Source: a bacterium (GTDB taxonomy: Archaea; Thermoproteota; Nitrososphaeria; Nitrososphaerales; CADDZS01). From it: a stretch of DNA of 18,422 bases. Of the stretch, positions 12,939 to 18,422 are shown piece by piece (the first letter of the stretch is position 1; each line of letters begins with the position of its first letter). Position numbers and translations under genes: made by a program. The stretch covers positions 1-18,422 of the forward strand of contig DAIDAB010000020.1 of NCBI GenBank assembly GCA_027310845.1, given 5' to 3'. The notes beneath the pieces are model-generated. The model saw only the letters and a program-made list of their open reading frames with translations. It was not told the origin of the DNA and made no database searches.

Positions 12939-15620
12939 CTAAGTCTTGGTCTGCCTTGTGAGTCTTCTCACATAGAGCAGTGTTGCCAAGACAATCACAA
13001 TCCCGATGAGCCCAGGGATTCCATACCTAATGGTCAGATCATCGGCAACACTGAGACTTAACCCGCTGGTTTGCCCGTTGAGCTTTTGTCCATTGTACTC
13101 AAACTTCAGAGTCCCGCCGTTTAAATTGTATTGCTCAGGGAGATTCGTATAGATGGTAATGTTGTTCTTGAATGTAGCGTTGGGTGCGAGACTAGCATTC
13201 CCAAAACTTAGTTGACCAGAAACAAGATTCAGATTGTTTGGAAGAGAAGTGCTGTATGCCACATTCGAAACTGTCAGGTTGGAAGGATTGGTAATCTCGA
13301 TCATGATAACAATGTTGTGAAGTTCTTCCACTTTCCCGCTGACAACAGACATCGTTCCCTGAAGATCCTGGAATATGGTCACCTTGAAGGTGTTACTCGT
13401 CGCAGTTTGGTTGTATCCTGCAAAGATGAACGATGCAGTGCTCGAAGAAGAATTGTATGATCCTGGCGTACCGGTTAGATTTGCATCGAGCGTGGAGTTT
13501 AGCTGTGAACCAGTAGGCAGAATATTCTTTGATGCGCCACCGCCTCCTAGTAGAGTGAGAAAGGTATCCCCAGTTGGGTTCAAAGAGACGTCGTAGATAG
13601 GAAGAGTGCCTTGATTTGAGACGCCGATTTGCATCGAGACCGCTGATCCCTGGAATCCATCGGCGGGAGAAATTTGCTTTGTAGTACTCACACCGAGAGG
13701 AAGACCAAAGCCCTGACTAAAATGAGCTAATACTTCATTGTTCCACGAACTCGAAACATTGGCAGGCATGAAAACATAATTCTCAGCGAGCTGAGTGATG
13801 TTCAAAGAATAGGTAAATGTCATGTTCGAGTTTGCTGCGAGCGTTGAGATGTTTCCCGAGATCAGCCCGCCAGAAAATCCTAAACTCTTGGGTTCGTAGC
13901 TCCTTGCAAAGACGGTCCCCAGTGGTATCGAGTCACTTATAGTGAGGTTTGAAATTGAGGTCGCCGAGTTATCCAGAATCGTCAGAGTAACGTTTGCACT
14001 GTTCGAGCTCTTGAAAAAGTCAACCGACTTGAAGATTGAAGAGGCAGGCGAACTGGGGGAGGCAAAGCTGCTCGGCGCATTCATTGAGTTTGTTTGAGCA
14101 GTACCTCCCAGCCACGAGACAGTGTACAATACCGTTGAGTTTATCGTGGTCAAAGCGGACGATTCGAAGGTTGATATGAAACTCCAAGTGCTGCCCGCGC
14201 CCAGATTGGCTTTCGTCTGGTTCGCCGCCGCAAGATTCAAGGCCACGCTATTCCCTTTGTTTGTTATTGTCACGTTTACCGACAGCGACTGTCCGGATTG
14301 GACAGTAGCGGTGCTGGGCGTCTCGATGGCCTCAATCGCAGGACCTGTTCCGTTGATCGATAGCGTTTCAGTGTTAAGAAATATCTGCGAGTTTATTGTC
14401 TTGTTTCCTACCAAGAAATTGTAATTGACCGGAATCTGCCCAATGTTGAAGGGTCCGGTAGATCCATGCAGAACTTTGAATTCGTATGCGACAGTCATGC
14501 TCTGTCCGGAAGTGAGGTTCTGATTTCCGCTGGGTTTGCCCTGGGTGACACTGAAATTGCTCGAATATGTGTTAAGCCAGGTGTCGTTAACAGTGACATC
14601 GTTTGCAACTGGAGTGCCGCTAGGGCTAACATTCATCACGACGATGCTTGCACTATAATTCTGATTCGTCGCTGGATTAAGTGTCTGAATTTGTCTGTAA
14701 GCAACAATGGTCGGGAATGAGAAATCCAATGTTCCATTCAAGTTGGGGACCACTGTGTTCGTACCGCGCGTGGAATTCGTTGACATATAGGCGGTGTAAT
14801 TGTTGTAGTTGTTAACGTATGTGGAGTTGGTCTTTGTGATCAAACCTCCGAGGACTTTGACCTGTACTGTTGAGCTCGACGCAAAGCTGGAATAGTTGAA
14901 GCTCTTCGAAACACCGAGCTGGTTGTACAGCAAAAAGTTAGTGCTGACAAGGGGCTTTAGGCCTCCAATCGCAATGGAATAGGTTCCAGCAGAGTAAGAT
15001 AGCCTATAGAAAGCAAGGTCGTTAGATTCTAGCTGTTGCTCTGTGAATTGCCCTGCGAATCCCTGGTAATAGGTGGGAACTAGCTTCCAGAAGTAGACGT
15101 GAACTTCGGTCTGGAAGCTCAAAGGTGTCATGAATGCGAAACTCGAAGAAGAACTCGAGTATGGTACAAAGTTCACACCGAACATCTGATTGAGGGAATT
15201 GGCAAGATTCGCTGCGTCGGTTTGTGAAGAGCCGTTGATAACAAGGAACGCGCCATCTGGCAAAGGCTCGTAAGAACCCAACAGTCCAAAGCCGTATTTC
15301 GTGAAAAGTTCGTATTGCGAGTTCCACTTTTGGTAGTGGGTCAGTGTTATTGAAAATGAGGTCACACTCGAAGGAACATTCAGAGAAGCCAATGTGATGT
15401 TTCCTCCGGAAAATTGAGCCTGCCAGAAAGTCTCAGCCGAGGTTAAGTATAGCGACACGCTCTCTGTGTAGTTAGGCGAAAGGGATAGTGTGGACATCCT
15501 GCCACCGGACAGGTCGAGGTTTGCTACCCCGATACTAATTGCGACAGGAACAAGCAAAAGAAGCAGAATGGCAATCGCTAGGAAAGCCATACTACGGGAA
15601 CGCATTAGTCTGTTCGCCAA
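12939..15620 (-). CDS. Large cysteine-free surface protein with DUF11/CARDB-like repeats
   Basis: This 893-residue secreted, membrane-anchored protein has a basic N-terminus (NRLMRSRSM) followed by a hydrophobic helix at about 12-30, a signal peptide or anchor, and ends with a membrane helix near 868-886 and a basic tail (RRLTRQTKT). Everything between should be outside the cell. The body is rich in Ser, Asn and Thr, with dozens of N-x-S/T sequons, and I find no cysteine. From about residue 420 on, several beta-sandwich repeats of the DUF11/CARDB kind can be seen, each with a 'V.ITN.G....V..V' strand pair (NVTITNKGNSVALNL; MQIGVSNQGTLPIYDVSL; IEITNPSNLTVSNVAYS). The N-terminal third is not recognised. 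It may be a cell-envelope component or adhesin. TTG 15620 or ATG 15605 could start it; a TTATAAAG box at 15639-15646 favours a leaderless TTG. It lies downstream of radA. Confidence 0.8.
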   Translation of the reverse strand: MANRLMRSRSMAFLAIAILLLLLVPVAISIGVANLDLSGGRMSTLSLSPNYTESVSLYLTSAETFWQAQFSGGNITLASLNVPSSVTSFSITLTHYQKWNSQYELFTKYGFGLLGSYEPLPDGAFLVINGSSQTDAANLANSLNQMFGVNFVPYSSSSSSFAFMTPLSFQTEVHVYFWKLVPTYYQGFAGQFTEQQLESNDLAFYRLSYSAGTYSIAIGGLKPLVSTNFLLYNQLGVSKSFNYSSFASSSTVQVKVLGGLITKTNSTYVNNYNNYTAYMSTNSTRGTNTVVPNLNGTLDFSFPTIVAYRQIQTLNPATNQNYSASIVVMNVSPSGTPVANDVTVNDTWLNTYSSNFSVTQGKPSGNQNLTSGQSMTVAYEFKVLHGSTGPFNIGQIPVNYNFLVGNKTINSQIFLNTETLSINGTGPAIEAIETPSTATVQSGQSLSVNVTITNKGNSVALNLAAANQTKANLGAGSTWSFISTFESSALTTINSTVLYTVSWLGGTAQTNSMNAPSSFASPSSPASSIFKSVDFFKSSNSANVTLTILDNSATSISNLTISDSIPLGTVFARSYEPKSLGFSGGLISGNISTLAANSNMTFTYSLNITQLAENYVFMPANVSSSWNNEVLAHFSQGFGLPLGVSTTKQISPADGFQGSAVSMQIGVSNQGTLPIYDVSLNPTGDTFLTLLGGGGASKNILPTGSQLNSTLDANLTGTPGSYNSSSSTASFIFAGYNQTATSNTFKVTIFQDLQGTMSVVSGKVEELHNIVIMIEITNPSNLTVSNVAYSTSLPNNLNLVSGQLSFGNASLAPNATFKNNITIYTNLPEQYNLNGGTLKFEYNGQKLNGQTSGLSLSVADDLTIRYGIPGLIGIVIVLATLLYVRRLTRQTKT

Positions 15621-15638
15621 CTACGCTTCGAAGTGCAG

Positions 15639-15646
15639 TTATAAAG
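15639..15646 (-). promoter_or_regulatory. TATA-like box of the surface-protein gene
   Basis: CTTTATAA on the minus strand is 19-26 bases before TTG 15620. No ribosome site lies between, so a leaderless message beginning at or next to the TTG is likely. Confidence 0.55.
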
Positions 15647-15695
15647 TTTCCAATGTTTCAAACGTAAGCAAAAAGATTACAAAAATCAAATGACT

Positions 15696-16754
15696 TTATG
15701 ATGACCTTCTTCTAGTGGAACTTTCTTCTTGTGGATCGTCTATTCCCCTTTCATCAAGGATGAAAAGAGATTCCCTCTCCGGATGGTAGGGACTGTCAAC
15801 CATTCTCGCAACTCTATTCTTCCCGGTTTTCCTGACATATACTCTGTAAGTACTTGTGTGCGCCACTACATGTCCACCTGTGGCCTTTGTAGGATCTCCG
15901 AAGAATGTATCTGGCGACGATTGAACTTGATTTGTCACGACGACAGCAAGGTTGTAGATCTCTGCTGTTCTTACGAGAGCGTGCATGAACTTGTTGAGTC
16001 TCTGCTGCCTCTCCGAAAGGGTTCCGCGTCCGAGGAATTCAGCGCGGTAGTGTGCAACGGCGCTATCGACTATCACGAGCCTCACTCCGAACTCTCTGAC
16101 TCGGGCGCCTAGCTCGCCAAGTATTAGCTCCTGATGAGAGGAATTGTAGGCCTTTGCGACGACTATGCCATTGAGAATCGCGTCAGGTTCATAACCGCGA
16201 GCTTGTGCGATCCCTACTATCCTTTCAGGCCGGAACGTGTTCTCGGTATCAATGTAGACAACCTTGCCAGAAAGCCCTCCCTGTTCCTTTGGTTGCTGAA
16301 CCATCACACAAAGTGTGTGGCAGATCTGCGTCTTTCCAGAGCCGAATTCGCCGTAGAATTCAGTGACTGCTTGCGTTTCTATTCCTCCTGCGAGAAGGTC
16401 GTCAAGATTCTTAGTTCCAGTGCTTATCCTATCAATCGCTTTGCGCCTTTTGTAAATCTCAGAAGCGGATACGAAATCATCTTCCAAGTAGTGGAGCTCC
16501 ACAAGCTTGGTTCTTGCCTTTGTGCTGAGCTCAACTGCTCTAGCTAAATCTGAACCAATCGCATCGGCTATCTCGCTTGGAGATTTTACGGCAAGATCCA
16601 TCACCGTGAGAATACCAGCATTGTTAAGTTTCTCTTTTGTCGCCGGGCCAACGCCTTCAAGCTCATCGATCTCGACATCTGAGGCCGAGAGATCTTCTTT
16701 CGGAGCCGAAGCATCCTTTGATTCTTTATGAGATTCCTCCTTTTCTCTTGGCAT
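15696..16754 (-). CDS. radA: RadA recombinase
   Basis: This 352-residue archaeal RecA/Rad51 homologue forms ATP-dependent filaments on single-stranded DNA for strand exchange. After an acidic, Lys-rich start come a helix-hairpin-helix domain (about 30-75; LEGVGPATKEKL), the inter-subunit polymerisation motif FVSA (94-97) followed by EIYKRRKAI, Walker A GEFGSGKT at 135-142, Walker B LVIVDS at 226-231, and the DNA-binding L2 region with NQVQSSPDTFFGDPTKATGG (275-294). Length is normal for the family, and no intein interrupts it. It lies 64 bases after asnS. An ATTAATAA-type box at about 16790-16800 may give it its own promoter. The C-terminal tail, SSTRRRSS, is basic and unusual but short. Confidence 0.96.
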   Translation of the reverse strand: MPREKEESHKESKDASAPKEDLSASDVEIDELEGVGPATKEKLNNAGILTVMDLAVKSPSEIADAIGSDLARAVELSTKARTKLVELHYLEDDFVSASEIYKRRKAIDRISTGTKNLDDLLAGGIETQAVTEFYGEFGSGKTQICHTLCVMVQQPKEQGGLSGKVVYIDTENTFRPERIVGIAQARGYEPDAILNGIVVAKAYNSSHQELILGELGARVREFGVRLVIVDSAVAHYRAEFLGRGTLSERQQRLNKFMHALVRTAEIYNLAVVVTNQVQSSPDTFFGDPTKATGGHVVAHTSTYRVYVRKTGKNRVARMVDSPYHPERESLFILDERGIDDPQEESSTRRRSS

Positions 16755-16818
16755 CTTTCTCAGAGTTAAATTGAAAGAAATGAGCGAAGAGCCGTTATTA
16801 ATGTTCCTGAGATTTCGG

Positions 16819-18147
16819 CTACGGCTTCACTCTGCTTATTGTCCTGGGGAAGAGGCTTGCTGCCCTGATGTGCTTCAATCCGCACATCCATCTAGTTGTT
16901 CTTTCCACTCCGATCCCAAAACCGGAATGTTCAGGCATACCATATTTTCTAAGATCCAGATACCAAGAGAAAGATTCGCTAGGGAGCTCCTGCGAGGCAA
17001 TTCTTTTCATTAATGAACCATACTCATGTATCCTCTGACCACCAGTTGCAATTTCCCCGTATCCTTCCGGTGCGATCAAGTCCGCTGATCTTGTGACCTT
17101 GTCATTCGTCTCCTCGGTCATATGGTAGAAACTTCGAGCGCTCAAAGGGTAGCCTGTAATGAAAAACGGTACATCAAACTCTTTCGAGACGAGTTTCTCT
17201 GCTTCTGTTGGGATATCTTCGCCCCATTCGAATTGAATCCCACTCTTTGAAGAAATCTCCATTGCCTTGTCGTAAGTTATCCTCGGGAATGGCACTTCAG
17301 GCACTTTGAAACTCCTTCCCAGCGTTTTTAGCTCTTCCGAGCATTCGGATTGCACTCTTTCGGCCATTGCTTTGACAAGTGCTTCCTGTAGCCTGATGTT
17401 GTCTTCTTGACCCGCAAAGGCTTGTTCTGCCTCTATCATCCAGAACTCTGTAAGGTGCTTGCTAGTCTTGGATTTCTCAGCTCTGAATGCGGGCTGAAAG
17501 ATGAATACCTTCCCAAGAGCCAGTATCGCCGCCTCTTCGTAGAGTTGCGCGCTCTGGCTGAGGTACGCCTTTTTGTCAAAGTAATTGATCTCAAAAAGGG
17601 TCGAGCCACCCTCCACGGCGTTCTGGACTATGCTCGGTGCAGAGATTAGTGTGAATCCGCTTTTTACAAAATAATCAAATGCGGCGTACACAATATGAGC
17701 TCGAACTTTGATTGCTGCAGACGCCTTTTTTCCTCTAATCGCAAGATGCCTCATATCGTAAAGAAAAGAAGACGAGGCCTTCGCTGCGCTCTTTGTGATA
17801 GGCCACATCTCGGCGAGTGCAAGTATCGCAAAGTCTGAGGCTGATATCTCCTTTCCACCAGGCGCTCTCTTGTCTTCCCTTAAGCTTCCGAGAACCCACA
17901 CTGCAGATTCTTTTGTCGCCCTTTCAAATTCTCCGAAAGCTTTCTCTGGAACCCTATCCTTCTTGCATGCGACCTGGATGTAACCTGTGCCATCTCTCAC
18001 TGTTGCGAATTTTATCCCGCCGATCGAGCTCTTTGTCGCAACCCATCCCAGGATTGCAACCTGCGTTCCACCCTCAGCCTGAAGCGCTTCCCTCACTGTG
18101 TGACTGCGCTTTCTAATCTCTGCACTGTTCTGCTCAGATTCTCGCAT
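16819..18147 (-). CDS. asnS: Asparaginyl-tRNA synthetase
   Basis: This 442-residue class IIb synthetase has an N-terminal OB-fold for the anticodon (about 25-115; ILGWVATKSSIGGIKFATVR, DGTGYIQV) and a catalytic core. Motif 2 is FRAEKSKTSKHLTEFWMIEA starting at 221, and motif 3 is GIGVER at 411-416. The end PRTISRVKP follows the AsnRS pattern (PRT.xR..P) rather than the AspRS RD.NR..P, and VEGGSTLFEINYFDKKAYLS matches archaeal AsnRS. The enzyme charges tRNA-Asn directly, so this organism need not rely only on the amidotransferase route. The start is ATG 18147; minus-strand AATTATAT at 18251-18258 suggests a leader of about 80 bases. It heads the minus-strand block that continues with radA. Confidence 0.95.
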   Translation of the reverse strand: MRESEQNSAEIRKRSHTVREALQAEGGTQVAILGWVATKSSIGGIKFATVRDGTGYIQVACKKDRVPEKAFGEFERATKESAVWVLGSLREDKRAPGGKEISASDFAILALAEMWPITKSAAKASSSFLYDMRHLAIRGKKASAAIKVRAHIVYAAFDYFVKSGFTLISAPSIVQNAVEGGSTLFEINYFDKKAYLSQSAQLYEEAAILALGKVFIFQPAFRAEKSKTSKHLTEFWMIEAEQAFAGQEDNIRLQEALVKAMAERVQSECSEELKTLGRSFKVPEVPFPRITYDKAMEISSKSGIQFEWGEDIPTEAEKLVSKEFDVPFFITGYPLSARSFYHMTEETNDKVTRSADLIAPEGYGEIATGGQRIHEYGSLMKRIASQELPSESFSWYLDLRKYGMPEHSGFGIGVERTTRWMCGLKHIRAASLFPRTISRVKP

Positions 18148-18250
18148 CTTCTGATCCTGTACTTTTGCCGCTTTCTGTCAAGCCATTTGTCGTGGATTTG
18201 AATTCTTCGCTCTTACATCGCTGCTTGCTTTCCTCGCCGCTCATTTTTTC

Positions 18251-18258
18251 ATATAATT
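18251..18258 (-). promoter_or_regulatory. TATA-like box of asnS
   Basis: AATTATAT on the minus strand is the best promoter-like element before asnS and predicts a start near 18228, leaving an untranslated leader of about 80 bases. Confidence 0.4.
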
Positions 18259-18336
18259 GTTGAAGGATACGGTTCTTTCTGAAATCATGTTTCTAGCTTT
18301 GCGATTGTAAGGTTACTTTTGATCGGATGGTAGCAT

Positions 18337-18422
18337 GAATATTTTCTTCTTTCTTTGTGGATCATTTGCTCCTTAAGGACTGACACACACATACACGGGT
18401 TAAAAAGAGGAGGGTACATCAC
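18337..18422 (-). repeat. 86-bp repeat, copy B, at the window end
   Basis: This is the reverse complement of copy A at 6155-6240, with substitutions at about five positions and no gaps. The match stops at AATATTC on one side and at the last base of the window on the other, so its true outer limit is unseen. It lies upstream of asnS. Confidence 0.85.

Noticed and set aside
15729..16547. Two long plus-strand ORFs (127 and 137 aa) opposite radA
   Set aside because: Both are antisense shadows of a clear RadA frame.
18134..18244. 36-codon upstream ORF on the minus strand overlapping the asnS start
   Set aside because: Its ATG lies only about 10 bases after the TATA-like box, upstream of the predicted transcript start, so it would not be in the message.
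1..18422. CRISPR array, rRNA or complete insertion sequence
   Set aside because: No regularly spaced repeats, rRNA-like blocks or transposase were found; the only long repeat is the inverted pair.

Overview
The window looks archaeal. It carries a RadA recombinase, an archaeal-type asparaginyl-tRNA synthetase, a short archaeal-form adenylosuccinate synthetase, a cis-prenyltransferase, a TrmB-family regulator, a myo-inositol-1-phosphate synthase of the archaeal/actinobacterial length, and TATA-like boxes 20-30 bases before several starts that lack a Shine-Dalgarno site. A small protein resembling eukaryotic ribosomal protein eL22 and an energy-converting-hydrogenase-related complex point to the TACK/Thermoproteota side, perhaps a Nitrososphaeria-like lineage that does not oxidise ammonia. 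That placement is inference.

Bases 1-4240 (+) are the 3' part of a membrane redox operon: a catalytic-type large subunit split by one in-frame TAG, a NuoB-like small subunit fused to a one-cluster ferredoxin domain, and a HyfB/NuoL-like antiporter subunit. Neither NiFe-binding cysteine motif is present in the large subunit, so this resembles the 'Ehr' complexes rather than a hydrogenase. A universal stress protein (-) meets it tail to tail. Bases 4735-5821 hold a small charged ORF and a protein with two CxxC...CxxH modules.

Bases 5822-6382 are a long non-coding stretch with short repeated motifs and copy A of an 86-bp repeat. Copy B, inverted, occupies the last 86 bases of the window, so the two copies flank about 12 kb. 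Bases 6600-8749 (+) carry uppS, purA and the eL22-like gene. Bases 8860-10379 (+) carry an unknown protein with an internal duplication, overlapped by pyrF. A Nudix hydrolase (-) overlaps the 3' end of pyrF, and the inositol-phosphate synthase (+) follows.

Bases 12074-18147 are all on the minus strand: asnS, radA, a large cysteine-free surface protein and a TrmB-like regulator. Most of the window is housekeeping (nucleotide and lipid precursors, translation, recombination). The unusual parts are the interrupted redox subunit, the inverted repeat pair, the eL22-like protein and the duplicated unknown protein coupled to pyrF.
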